64,000 bases of DNA from Verrucomicrobiales bacterium (lineage in GTDB: Bacteria > Verrucomicrobiota > Verrucomicrobiia > Limisphaerales > J093). The position numbers were made by a program, and so were the translations under genes. The DNA lies in contig JACKPW010000022.1 of assembly GCA_024233215.1 (NCBI GenBank), forward strand, positions 1-64,000, read 5' to 3'. Below, piece by piece: positions 51,001 through 59,400 of this stretch. Position 1 is the stretch's first letter; each line of letters starts with the position of its first letter. Under the pieces are notes generated by a model that saw only the letters and a program-made list of their open reading frames with translations, was not told the origin of the DNA and ran no database searches.

Positions 51001-51433
51001 AAACCTCTCCGGCGTCCGTCCCCCACTCGTCCCGGTCAGGCGCCCCGACCACCAGCGTGTCCCCGCTCAGGCTCACGGAATAGCCAAAACGATCTCCCGG
51101 CTGACCGTCCGAAGCATACACCCGCCGCAACTGCTCCCACTGATCGGGGCCGCCTTGATTCTGCGCGTAGAGGAAGACGGCTCCCTTCTCCGACTGCGCT
51201 CCCGAGGCTCCGGCCGCGGCCAGGCCGCCACTGATCGACACCGCGGCCCCAAGATGGTCGTTCGCTGCCCCGCTGTTTGCGGTGAGGTTCCGGCTTTCCG
51301 ACAACAACAGCGGGCCGCCCTGGCCCAGCGCCCCTGACGATAGCAGGTGCGACAGGGCCACGAGTGGGAGCACTCGGGGCCAGGCCGGTTTCGAGCAGCG
51401 GGAGCAGGCGTGGGGGTAGCGCAGTTTCGACAT
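45002..51433 (-). CDS. Giant secreted FG-GAP/cadherin-repeat protein
   Basis: 2143 residues from ATG 51433, with signal peptide WPRVLPLVALSHLLSSGALG near residues 22-41. The N-terminal part (to about 870) has many FG-GAP-like units (DHFGSSVSLDHNLLAVG, DRFGYSVSLSGDTLVVGAP). Then five copies of a domain of about 120 residues (core ARLLVPDARIRFVPN then FRAWDQTSGT), and three cadherin-like repeats (VLENQPIGTLVGRLTASDPN). The end holds a jelly-roll-like domain and YRLEVTEALGDPW, a C-terminal ending common in this group. Probably cell-surface or secreted adhesion. No catalytic site seen. Confidence 0.85.
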   Translation of the reverse strand: MSKLRYPHACSRCSKPAWPRVLPLVALSHLLSSGALGQGGPLLLSESRNLTANSGAANDHLGAAVSISGGLAAAGASGAQSEKGAVFLYAQNQGGPDQWEQLRRVYASDGQPGDRFGYSVSLSGDTLVVGAPDRDEWGTDAGEVYIFERNIGGADNWGLLCILRGSGLSAGDHFGSSVSLDHNLLAVGTSGDQGGAGAVYLFHRNRGTTWFGEVARLTAPDPAVGDQFGAAVAVDGGRVVVGSPLDDNEQGGDAGAAFIFGRDQGGLGDWGLVRKLRGGAAQDHFGRAVAIRGPLVLVGATEAASYGRAYLHERNQNGADGWGLIKTLTGSASGAPAFGAAVAVDADRALVGAWNAASDGLNTGAVYVFGRDEGGYGNWGFETRVTPSGGAVGDGFGAALALDRHRALVGAPGDDPLGEASGSARLLTWTGNRWFLDQKLFHSSPEFSSQGDNFGMSVAVEGAHLVGGSARNTLWFGEHHSSVSVYRRSRPGGAQTWTMLKELPSRAEGDGFRGWGVGISGETLIAGEPLDGDSSQGMTYVHERNQDGMDGWGEAQRLNQHNRHNEELVGLYLDADADTIVLGSSGNYEDNFRGENNGGNVYIYSRDSGGQSSAWTYLKRFELWDEWEPVALSGNYLAIGLASRNEVHLHARNHGGRDNWGRVVVLHAPPGTRAEGFGGAVVLCGDTLAVGPLTHFWEYYCDLPFHPSDDRPPSQSEDSVFIYQRNAGGADQWGLVREVVPNEGYFGTAFGSVLTLDGDTLVAGAAAREGWTGMAYVFSRNQGGADRWGQVNRVMAPDARPLSWFGQGLSLDNRVLAVGAPGDDEIAWNAGAVYVFGRGNNRAPEINPITGISYTRSAEDASIISLPSARVGSVLALAGVSDADGDACGMAVIAANGAQGQWQYSQNGSDWLSLQGVTEASARLLVPDARIRFVPNLNFNGLVEPGITFRAWDQTSGTAGALASAAATGGNTSYSEHSESWDWLVEPANDPPTLDPDGDPQLPSIYGDILSQYNRGGVVSNLVQGIVQDVDGDTCGIAVIAVIETQGVWQYSPDNAVTWRPLTGVRYNLARLLPPAARLRFVPDAGFSGTITEGLHFVAWDQSAGTGYGTADTQAGTAFSANSGAAGVAVTPIVNHAPLLDMFGDPSFQTISRNATANPGTSVADLLQDWVEDYDGDACGIALMQVDTSCGVWQFSLDNGASWSNAGAVSMNSALLLGPEARLRLVPLVDYTGSVLVAAIYRAWDQTSGTEGSKVDASDYGGNTAFSSGIEPAPITVSRDANRAPVLASPAHPFLTTIQEDETDPAGDSVASLLASLVTDEDRQECGMAIYAQDASHGEWQCNIAKKLPWVPLSSVSVKEARLLAPTARLRFVPSADYSGTVTNGLSFRAWDRSSGTNGLTAGLSATGGSTPFSSGTGQVGVKVAEVNTAPVLSKIGTLALPMILENDFAPTGTTISNLLAGLVSDADGDVCGIVFSSINSQPGSWQYSRDGGRSWTELELPRGIYSRLLGPDVKLRFVPDVEFFGSITNGILVRAWDQTRGTDGGLAIVVETGGQTPYSRNERWVSQLVVQANRAPTAINLDQSTVLENQPIGTLVGRLTASDPNPTDTHTFAFVAGDGDTGNAAFTISSNAILTAVVLDRELQPSYSVRIRARDKAGASFATALAINVADEPDTAPSDILLDPSRVAENEPAGTIVGELAAVDPDLGETHAFALVNGEGDDDNAGFEIQGAILRTTAPLDFETQQYCSIRVRVDDGHGGQFTRILIVAVGNVEDNTPPLGITLNLSCLLDGAEPGTTVGLLTARDIDLGDAHTFSFVPGEGDTDNDAFAIQGQALVTAVSADFSQHSVYRVRIQADDGRGGTRAETFEIVQAGGLWRDDCETESGAWTFVADAGTATWQILEGPNHSAVHALTAVGTTALSDASAVSPRITIPAEARQLRLEFHQEHEWSDLLPSPIDGGVLELQVDDGSWWDVLGGEPDNRFVAGDYPLAMPTTADHPLSERWLWSGSNSNEFESVVLALDAAGLAGRNVRMRWRQVVASGVESGHWRVDDVSLSMAPPPGWDFIRIEECVSEGSLLQLTWRSVPGQSYRLEVTEALGDPWVAVGVPVAGQPGSRTSAAWEFATLPEHPNPALFFRVRSP

Positions 51434-52273
51434 GCACTTCGTCAGATCCACGGAGCCGGTCCGGCGCTCGGGCGAGAGTCTGTCCTTCATGCGACTCATG
51501 ATGGGGTCGAGACAACGCAAGACGATGGGCAACCGGCGCCCATCTGCTGTCTACGCAGCCCTCTGTGTCCGGCTTAAGTCTTCTGCGGCGGTTACCTGCT
51601 GGCAACTGCAGTCTCGGGACTCCTGATCCCGTGGAAATGGCCTGAACCCCCTCCGGACCCCACCGCGGCGCGATCTGCAACGACAACCTGATGATAATGA
51701 GTGTCTGGGTTGCTGTAGTGATGTCAGGAATCTTCCACGCCAACTGGTTCAAACCCGGGGGGTCTCAGGAGTCCTGAGTTTCGGGAATCCGGCGTCATCG
51801 GTCCACAGGGCGAACACCTCTCCGTCGGTGTCCAGGGAGAAGGAGCCCAGCCACCACCCAAAATCACCCCTCATGGCCTCCTCCCCAATGGACCCTCTGT
51901 AGTGCCGACCTTTTGAATGCCTTCGTTCTGTTCCAAGCAGTTACGCGGCGATATACCCCCCAATCCGCGAAGTCGGGCTAACCGAGCTGCAATTCGAGCG
52001 CCCAGACCAGTGCCCGGACCTCGAGTCCTGCGAGTGACCTCACACTAATAGGCGTGGTGTGGGTGCTTCTACGAGCCTGGCGCCTTCAGGCTTGTGGAGC
52101 GCAACAGGTTATGCTAGTTGGTTTCCTTCAGCACGAAAGCCTGCGTCTCTGCCATGTGAAGAGGGACGCTCCTTTGGAAAGTGCAGGAATCTCGAGTTGG
52201 AGCGGCATCGGGCCCTGGGGGCATATGCAAATCACAAGTGCGAGAACCGAGATCGGTAGCAGGGAGCACCTGG
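51434..52273. other. Long spacer with one decayed coding scrap
   Basis: Apart from 51749-51915 (listed separately) I see no gene. Short open frames near 52054-52488 lie antisense to or out of frame with the real gene at 52274. Confidence 0.4.
51749..51915 (-). pseudogene. C-terminal scrap of an unrecognised protein
   Basis: Minus strand GSIGEEAMRGDFGWWLGSFS, then LDTDGEVFALWTDDAGFPKL, about 50 codons to a TGA at 51749. Composition is protein-like but there is no start or ribosome site. It might be the end of a sialidase- or FG-GAP-type protein. Confidence 0.3.
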
Positions 52274-52921
52274 ATGATGGAACGACCCAACAAAACAGAT
52301 CGACTGGTAACCAAGAGGCCGCGGTTGCTGGTTGCGATGGTCGTCGTTATTGTGATCGTAGCGGCAGTGCTCTTACGCGGCCGTCCCGACACAGACATCA
52401 CAGTAACGTTTCAACATTTCATCGATCCGCCGGGCTATGGACGAATGGCCCTGTTCGCTGTCACAAACCGTGGAAGTCAAATAATTGAGTTCGAGGGGAG
52501 TTACTGTGAGCAGAGGACCGACAAAGCGTGGCGAAAGTACACTGCTGGTGTAACGACGACAAACGGAGCCGCGAGAAACTCGGGGAGACGCGCCTTTTCT
52601 CAGAAGTTCTGGTTCGCCGGCGACACGTGGGATTCATTCGGGGCTCTTAAACCCGGTGCGAGTGCGAATGTCGCAGCAGCAGTCCCGGACGTGTTGAGCC
52701 ACAACTGGAGAGGCGCAGTAATTATTGTCAGGCGGCGCAGCAAACTGGAGGAACTGCAGTTCCATTTGTCGCATAACTGGAATGCGGTGTTGGGAAAGCG
52801 GGCTTTACCCGGTTTCGATGCCTACGTTCCGATGGGAACGAACATCTCCTACAGTGATAGCTTTACCGCCGAATTCGACCCAGGCAGGCCTCCTTCGTCC
52901 CTGGAAAGGGCTCAACCTTGA
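52274..52921 (+). CDS. Membrane-anchored hypothetical protein
   Basis: 215 residues from ATG 52274, with GGGAG 8 bases upstream. One N-terminal membrane helix (LLVAMVVVIVIVAAVLL) after a basic stretch (KRPR), then a soluble beta-rich domain: ITVTFQHFIDPPGYGRMALF, AVTNRGSQIIEFEGSYC. This resembles the small anchored proteins of unknown role common in Verrucomicrobia. No partner gene adjacent. Confidence 0.65.
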   Translation: MMERPNKTDRLVTKRPRLLVAMVVVIVIVAAVLLRGRPDTDITVTFQHFIDPPGYGRMALFAVTNRGSQIIEFEGSYCEQRTDKAWRKYTAGVTTTNGAARNSGRRAFSQKFWFAGDTWDSFGALKPGASANVAAAVPDVLSHNWRGAVIIVRRRSKLEELQFHLSHNWNAVLGKRALPGFDAYVPMGTNISYSDSFTAEFDPGRPPSSLERAQP

Positions 52922-53083
52922 AGGTCATCATGTAAGAAGCAACCGAGGGTTCGGACACACGACGATTCAGCCGAGACCGCCAAACTAACCGATGCATATG
53001 AGCCAACGTCCTGTCCTGTGCAGTCAGACGATTCTGGTTCGTCGGACGTTGCATTCGCTACGTGTGCCCAGTTCCGGTAGCGG

Positions 53084-53441
53084 TCAGTGATCTTGGTGGG
53101 CGTTGGTCGCGCCGGCTGAAGCCCCCTTCAGCACCCCTGAAATCACCGCCCCCACGGCGATCATCAGCTCGCAGTCGAGGTAGTGGTTGTCCCGTCGCTT
53201 CTGGACCCACAGCACCTTGATACGGCCTCGCGAGTCCTCCCGTTCCTCCCGGACCTCCGCCGTCATCTGCTGCAGGTAATCCCGCCCGACCTTCCCCGAG
53301 CGTCTCGGGGACGAACGTGAACATCGGCTCGATGTCCCCGCCCACGCGCATCGCATCGACCGCCGCCAGGAACTCTTCGACGATGGACCGCCATTCAATC
53401 CAGTGCGGCAGGAGCGCATTCCAGGTGTAGCTCAACCGCAC
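53084..53441 (-). pseudogene. Phage terminase large subunit, C-terminal remnant
   Basis: Two frames must be joined: IVEEFLAAVDAMRVGGDIEP upstream and KVGRDYLQQMTAEVREERED downstream, ending KVLWVQKRRDNHYLDCELMI. The RRDNHYLDCE motif is the typical end of GpA-type terminases. There is a frameshift near 53290. This is the part missing from the truncated terminase at 10974-11732, though nothing shows they were one gene. Confidence 0.65.
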
Positions 53442-53732
53442 CCACGATCACCGTCTGGAAACGACGCCGTTCTTCTTTCCCATTGCGTTTCCGGCCGATC
53501 TGGAACCCGGGGCTGTCTTCACAACGCTTTCGGTGGGTCAGCCAGATTGCTACTACGGCGTGGGGACGTCGACGGATTGCAGAACCCGGCACCTGCTCGA
53601 ATCGTGTGCATCGCCAGAAGGGCGGATCGCGGTCTCGGTGCCTAACACCTCCGGCAATGCCTCAGCGTTCGTCCGGGCATCGATTGCCGCGCCGTAACGA
53701 CCCGCGTCTGCAGCGCGGCACGCCGCCCCCAT
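53442..53732. other. Decayed spacer
   Basis: No intact gene. A minus-strand frame with IGRKRNGKEERRRFQTVIVG may be further phage terminase debris, but I cannot support it. Confidence 0.3.
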
Positions 53733-54131
53733 TCACACCTTCGCGTAACCGGCCTTTGTCCACAGGCTTGCCAGAACCGGATCCTCACGGAGCCGCAGCC
53801 GGAAACCATCGGTACTGTCCCGGCTCAATGCCTGGCCAAGCCAGTCCTGCGCGTAGTCCTGTCGTCCTACGCGCACGCAGCAGCGGGCCAGCGCCACAAA
53901 TAGGCCGGCATCAGCATGCTGCCAGTCCGTCAAGGCCTCGCCCAGAACCAGTGCTGCCTCCGGATTGCCCGAGAATTCGTAGATCTCCACCCGCAACCGG
54001 AGCACCTCCGATCGCACCCGGCAGCAGGGGCTGATTTCCTCGAGTTCCTCCTTGCTGCGTTCCCACTCCCCCGACTGCAGCCAGTTCTTGGCAGCGGCCA
54101 GATGTGTTCTGTCCTCGAGCGTGAAAAGCAT
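53733..54131 (-). CDS. Small TPR-like protein
   Basis: 132 residues: RTHLAAAKNWLQSGEWERSK, LRLRVEIYEFSGNPEAALVL, DAGLFVALARCCVRVGRQDY are successive helical hairpins of tetratricopeptide type. No signal peptide, no enzymatic motif. Close relatives are frequent single genes in Verrucomicrobia as far as I recall. It sits between two decayed terminase fragments, so it probably inserted there after the phage decayed. Confidence 0.65.
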   Translation of the reverse strand: MLFTLEDRTHLAAAKNWLQSGEWERSKEELEEISPCCRVRSEVLRLRVEIYEFSGNPEAALVLGEALTDWQHADAGLFVALARCCVRVGRQDYAQDWLGQALSRDSTDGFRLRLREDPVLASLWTKAGYAKV

Positions 54132-54250
54132 GGCGAATAGTCTGCCTCAGCCACGGCCCCGCCGCCACCCTGACTTATTCACATCCTTACGGTCATGGTG
54201 GGACGGAAACCCCGAGACGCTTGGACCCGCAATTGCAACCTCAGCAGCGG

Positions 54251-54597
54251 TCAATCATCTGCCCGCGTTGACGCCACCCCTTCCTTCAGCAACTCCAACT
54301 GGTCCAGAATGCCCGCTCCCCTGCTCCCGCAGCCGCCGTTCTCTCGCCGAGGCCGGCGCGCCACCAGCGACGGCGCCAGCAGATGGATCTGGGGTACCTG
54401 CTTGCGGATCGCGCGGCCCAGCGCGGCTCCGAGCCCCGGACGGCTTCCGCGGACAACCGCTCCCTCTTCAACTGCCGGACCACCAAGGCCAGCCGGGCGT
54501 TCTTCAGCGCCACCCATTCGCCCCGGACCCGTTCATACCCAGGCGACACCGGCTGGCCTAGCATTTGGTGGCAAGACACAGACCGAGGAGGTCCCAC
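54251..54597 (-). pseudogene. Phage small-terminase remnant
   Basis: YERVRGEWVALKNARLALVV then RQLKRERLSAE in one frame, and LGAALGRAIRKQVPQIHLLA in another, match the helical part of the intact gene at 12978-13619 (YDQERAQHVVLQNAKLKV, LGRELGSAIRTVITRLHRLA). At least one frameshift. Confidence 0.6.
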
Positions 54598-54629
54598 GAC
54601 CCGTCAGGGCAGTGGAACAGAGACTCGAC

Positions 54630-55046
54630 TTAATCCTTGCCGGACTTCTTGGGGGCTGGAGCAGTGGAGACTATGCAGGAGGGGGCGAATTCGCTGCCGT
54701 CCAGCAGCAGCACGGTTAGCTGGAATTCTCCCTCGCTTGCGCCTGCCATAGCAGCCAAGACGTCATCCCTGTCGAATTTCGCCAACAAGTCACCACAATC
54801 GTCCACAAGAAGCTTCGCCGGTGCGAGAACCGCGGCAGGCTCTTGTGCAGGACTTGCGGTTATTCTAAGAGACACGCCTTCAACGAGTAACAGAGGCACG
54901 TTCGCATGCACCATGATGTACGGTGGACCTTTGCTCGACGTGTTGATCACGTTGGGCGACACAATCATGTCCTTCTCCACAGCCAGAAGCTGCAGGGAAA
55001 GCAGACCGCAAGCCATTCCCCGAAAGACGCGTGTTAGTGTTTTCAT
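54630..55046 (-). CDS. Small secreted hypothetical protein
   Basis: 138 residues from ATG 55046. Signal peptide MKTLTRVFRGMACGLLSLQL then LAVEKD. The mature part has short strands (YIMVHANVPLLLVEGVSLRI, GEFQLTVLLLDGSEFAPSC) and ends PAPKKSGKD. No family recognised. The upstream frame to 55301 is not protein-like and is excluded. Confidence 0.55.
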   Translation of the reverse strand: MKTLTRVFRGMACGLLSLQLLAVEKDMIVSPNVINTSSKGPPYIMVHANVPLLLVEGVSLRITASPAQEPAAVLAPAKLLVDDCGDLLAKFDRDDVLAAMAGASEGEFQLTVLLLDGSEFAPSCIVSTAPAPKKSGKD

Positions 55047-55319
55047 ATAGACGTAGCCATTTCGATGGTTTGCTTCTTCTCGCGGGGCAGGACAGGAACG
55101 CAACACCACCCGCCCGGCCTGCGGGGCACGCGGAAGAGCATCCGACCCTTCGACAGCGCTCGCACGCAACAACAGATGCCGCGCAACGCCTCGTATAGAC
55201 ATGCGAGAAATACGACCCAGAGGGGACAGCCGATCTTCAGTTGCCAGCCTGGCGAGCCGCGTGGCTGGGTCGTGGCAGTCCTCTGGCAGGGGGCGCTCCA
55301 CGGTCGAGTTCAGTAGAGA

Positions 55320-55490
55320 TCAAGCAACGGCCCGCAGGGGAACCGCGTTCCCGGTTAGGGCGTGGCGGTCCAGAAGGTCGATGATGCTCAGCAGCAGGAC
55401 CGGCTTGTGGGGCCGTTCATGCGTGCCGCGCCTGTCGCGCCGCAGATTGTAGAGGCGCTCCAGCCAGTCGTTCCAGTCAGGTTGGCTCAT
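55320..55490 (-). pseudogene. N-terminal scrap of an HNH-type restriction endonuclease
   Basis: MSQPDWNDWLERLYNLRRDR then HERPHKPVLLLSIIDLLDRH. This start (a short helix, then HKPVLLL) is typical of HNH_2-type restriction endonucleases, including those that bind phosphorothioated DNA. Only 56 codons remain and the nuclease domain is gone. Confidence 0.5.
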
Positions 55491-55719
55491 CGATCCAAGA
55501 ACCGCCCGCCCGGGGAGCAAATCCGCCAGGGCTGCTTCCGGCCGATGTCCCGGAAAGCGGCGGTGTCGGTGAAGCGCGAAATGCTACTGTTATTCCGGGC
55601 CTTCGAACGAGGCCCGAAAACTTGCAAGAATGCTCGCAGGTGATTGGGTGACAGCGCGTTGAGCGGCGCACCTGCGGGTCTTGTCTCCTGGCCTGGCCCG
55701 ACGGTATCATCCCGTCTCA

Positions 55720-56280
55720 ATGAGCGAAGTAACCCGGCTGCTGGATGCCGTGGAACGTGGCGAACCCCAGGCCGCGGAGGAGTTGCTGCCGCTTGTCTAC
55801 GAAGAGCTAAGGAGGCTGGCAGCTCACAAGATGTCCGCTGAACCAGCCGGCCAGACCCTGCAGGCCACGGCGCTGGTCCACGAAGCCTGGCTGCGGCTGG
55901 AAGGAGAGGGGCATCCCTGGCGAAACCGGCGCCACTTCTTCACCGCGGCCGCCGAGGCGATGCGTCGTATCCTGATCGAACGGGCCCGCAGGAAGCTCAG
56001 GGACAAACACGGCGCGGGTCTGCAGCGCGTGCCACTTGAGGCGATCGACGTGGCGCGAGAGCAGCACCCGGAGGCGGTCCAATTCGTGCACGAGGCAATC
56101 GAGCGGCTCGCGGAGCGCGAGCCAGTGACGGCGGAATTGATCAAACTCCGGTTCTTTGCGGGCATTCCCAACGAGCAGGCTGCCAGGACGCTGGGACTGT
56201 CAGATCGAACGGCCCGACGCCACTGGGCCTATGCACGGGCCTGGCTGGTCGCGGAGCTTCGCAGGATGGAGAGCGAATGA
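55720..56280 (+). CDS. ECF-type RNA polymerase sigma factor (TIGR02999-like)
   Basis: 186 residues. Region 2: LLPLVYEELRRLAAHKMSAE, then TLQATALVHEAWLRLEGEG and RRHFFTAAAEAMRRILIERA, characteristic of this family. Region 4: LIKLRFFAGIPNEQAARTLG followed by a helix-turn-helix LSDRTARRHWAYARAWL. Such factors sit directly upstream of receptor-like serine/threonine kinases in Planctomycetes, Acidobacteria and Verrucomicrobia, as here (155 bases). No anti-sigma factor seen. Confidence 0.85.
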   Translation: MSEVTRLLDAVERGEPQAAEELLPLVYEELRRLAAHKMSAEPAGQTLQATALVHEAWLRLEGEGHPWRNRRHFFTAAAEAMRRILIERARRKLRDKHGAGLQRVPLEAIDVAREQHPEAVQFVHEAIERLAEREPVTAELIKLRFFAGIPNEQAARTLGLSDRTARRHWAYARAWLVAELRRMESE

Positions 56281-56434
56281 CTCCATCAGCCTCGCGAAGG
56301 TCCGCCGCAGGCTTGGCGATGGCCGCGGCACGCAAGGCCGGCAAATTCTGGTGGCCGGTTTTGCCGGTTCCTCGTCGCGTTAATGGATGAGCCGAGCATG
56401 TAGTCTGATTGTGAAGAAGCCATTCGCCACGGAA

Positions 56435-59400
56435 ATGGAGTTGTTCACCAGGGCCCTTGAACTGCCGTGGGATGCGCGGGCCGCTTTCCTCCAGGACGCC
56501 TGTGCGGGGGACACCACTCTGCTGCATCGTATCGATCTCCTGATTCAAGCACACGAGGCGGCGGACGGCGTCCTGCCGGACCAGCCGTTGGCAAGCGAGT
56601 CTGCCGAGCGACCCGGCACCCAGATCGGTCGTTACAAGTTGCTGGAGCAGATCGGTGAAGGGGGATTCGGCGTCGTCTGGATGGCCGAACAGGAGGAACC
56701 GGTCCGACGGAAGGTCGCCCTGAAGATCATCAAACTGGGCATGGACACCCGGCAAGTGATCGCCCGGTTCGAGGTAGAGCGGCAGGCCCTGGCACTGATG
56801 GACCATCCGCACATCGCCAAGGTGTTCGATGCCGGAGCCACAGAGACAGGCCGCCCGTACTTCGTCATGGAACTCGTCCGGGGTGTCCCGATCACCGAGT
56901 TCTGCGACCAGAATCACCTGTCCATCAGGCAACGGCTCGAAGCCTTCGTCCCCGTCTGTCACGCCATCCAACACGCCCATCAGAAAGGTGTCATCCATCG
57001 CGACCTCAAGCCGTCCAATATCCTCGTCACCTTGGATGACGGGGTCGCCCACCCGATGGTCATCGATTTCGGCGTGGCCAAGGCGATCAATCACCGCCTC
57101 ACTGAGAAGACCCTGTACACCAGTTTTGCGCAGATGATCGGCACGCCGGCCTACATGAGCCCCGAACAGGCCGAGATGAGCAGACAGGACGTGGATACCC
57201 GCAGCGACATCTACTCACTCGGGATCTTGCTTTACGAACTGCTCACCGGGACAACCCCGTTCCCGGAGGCGCGACTGCGGGAGGCCGGATTTGAAGAGAT
57301 TCGGCGGATCATCCGAGAGGAAGAGCCTGAGCGGCCATCCACGCGGGTGAGCACGATGCGCGGGGAGGTATTGGCACGGCTGGCGAGGAACCGAGAGAGC
57401 CGGCCAGAGGCGCTTGGGCGGTTCGTGCGGGGGGATCTGGATTGGATCGTGATGAAGGCGCTGGAGAAGGACCGGAGTCGCCGCTATGGGACGGCAAGTG
57501 AGTTGGCGGCGGACCTTGCGCGGCATCTGCACCACGAGCCCGTATTGGCATCCCCACCACGCCTGCGCTACCAGTTGGGCAAGTTCGTTCGTCGGCATCG
57601 CACCAGCGTAATCGCCGCGGCGGCAGTCACGATGGTGCTCGTGGTTGCGGTGATTCTCAGCACTCTGCTGGCAATGTGGGCCCTGAAAGCAGAGAAGGAG
57701 GCACAGGGGTTGTACAAAAGTGAGCAGACCGCGCGACAACAAGCGGACCAGGAGCGTGAGCGCGCCAACGTCAACGCGGCTGAAGCGGCACGCCAGGCTG
57801 AGGAGGCCAAGAAGCAGAATGCCATTGCAGAAGGCGTTCTTGAATTCCTGAAGACGGAAATCTTGGGGGCCGGTAATGCGTATACATCCGACTACTCCGT
57901 GACACCCGACCTGACGCTGAAGGAGGTGCTTGCGCGCGCGGCGCAACATGTCGAAGAGAATCCACCAGACGAGCCGTTGGTTGAGGCATCGATCCGCGTG
58001 ATGTTCGAGCTGATGCAGAATACGATCGGTAGCTATGCGGATGCGTTGAACAACCTGCGCCGGGCCCACGAGCTGCTGCTGAAGGAGCGCGGGCCGGACC
58101 ACGTGGATACGCTCGAAGCCAGGAAAGCGCTCGGATGGGCGCTGTCATTTCGAGGGACACGGGAACAGCGCGAAGAGGCGGAGCAGCTGTTGCGTGAAGC
58201 CTACGACGGGTTCAGCCGAACACTTGGTGAGGCAGATCCCAGGACCATCGACAGTATGCTGGTCCTGGGTTTGCACTTCGGGAACCACGACTACAACCTG
58301 TCGGAGGGCGGCGAACTGCTTCGAGACGCATATGCGCTGCACGTGGACCATTACGGTCCAGATCACGTGAGGACCCTGCACGCAGGTACATTTCTCGCCA
58401 ACTTCCTTCTCAACTGCGGGTGCGAGGCTGAAGCGCGAGCATTCTCCAAGGAGCTTCTCAGCGGATTTCAAAAGCGGTTTGGCAATCGCGATGTGCGCGT
58501 AGTCAACATGATGACGCTAGTTGCTCGAGACCTTTGGCGGTGGGACGAAGACGTCCAGGCGGCCAAAACCATGCTCAAGACCGCACTCCCAATCTCGCGC
58601 GAGCTCATGGGGGACAACTATCCCACCGATGTGCTTCAGGACCAGCTGATCCGAGCGCTGCTTGCGGAAGGTAGTGCTGACCAGGCCCTCACGGCAGGGC
58701 AGATACTCGTTGACTCTTCCGTACGAACGCTAGGACCAGACCACCCCACCGTGCAAGACCGCGGGCGATGGATCGCGGGGATTCGCGCCCTTGCTGGGGA
58801 TTGGCGAGGAACGGCAGAGGAATTTGAACGGCAGAGGGCTCTTGGTATTGTCAATGAACAGGCACTGGCCTACGAGATGTTGGCACGTTGCCTGGCTGGC
58901 GACACCGACGGTGTCGCGCCACTGTGGTCGATTCTCCGAAAGCGCGTCGAGACCGAACGGGCTTCAAGCGCCAGTGCTGCAGAAGCACTTGTGCTTCTCA
59001 TGTTACCGTGCACACCAAACGAACGGGATATCGCCATCGCCACCGCGGAACGAGCGCAAGCCACTGAGACGGACGAAATCACCCGGGAAATCCTGGCGAG
59101 CATCCTTGCCTTCCGTCAGGGGCTTGGCTCACAAGCGCAAGAAGCTCTTGTGACGTTGCTCGGACGGGTGGATCTCGCGCCTCCCGTCGCGTGTGTTGCA
59201 GAATTCGTCTGCGCGGTGATCAGCCAACAGCTCGGTCACACTGCCGAGGCAAGGAAGGCCGCTGCCAAAGCCAAGATTATGCTCGATCTGCTGCTCCGCC
59301 CGGGTGAAATCAGCTTCGAGCAGAAGAGTTGGGGGGACTGGACCACTTTGGGGTGCTGCCTCGTCATTCGGCAAGAGGCCGAGGAGTTCATTCTCGGCAA

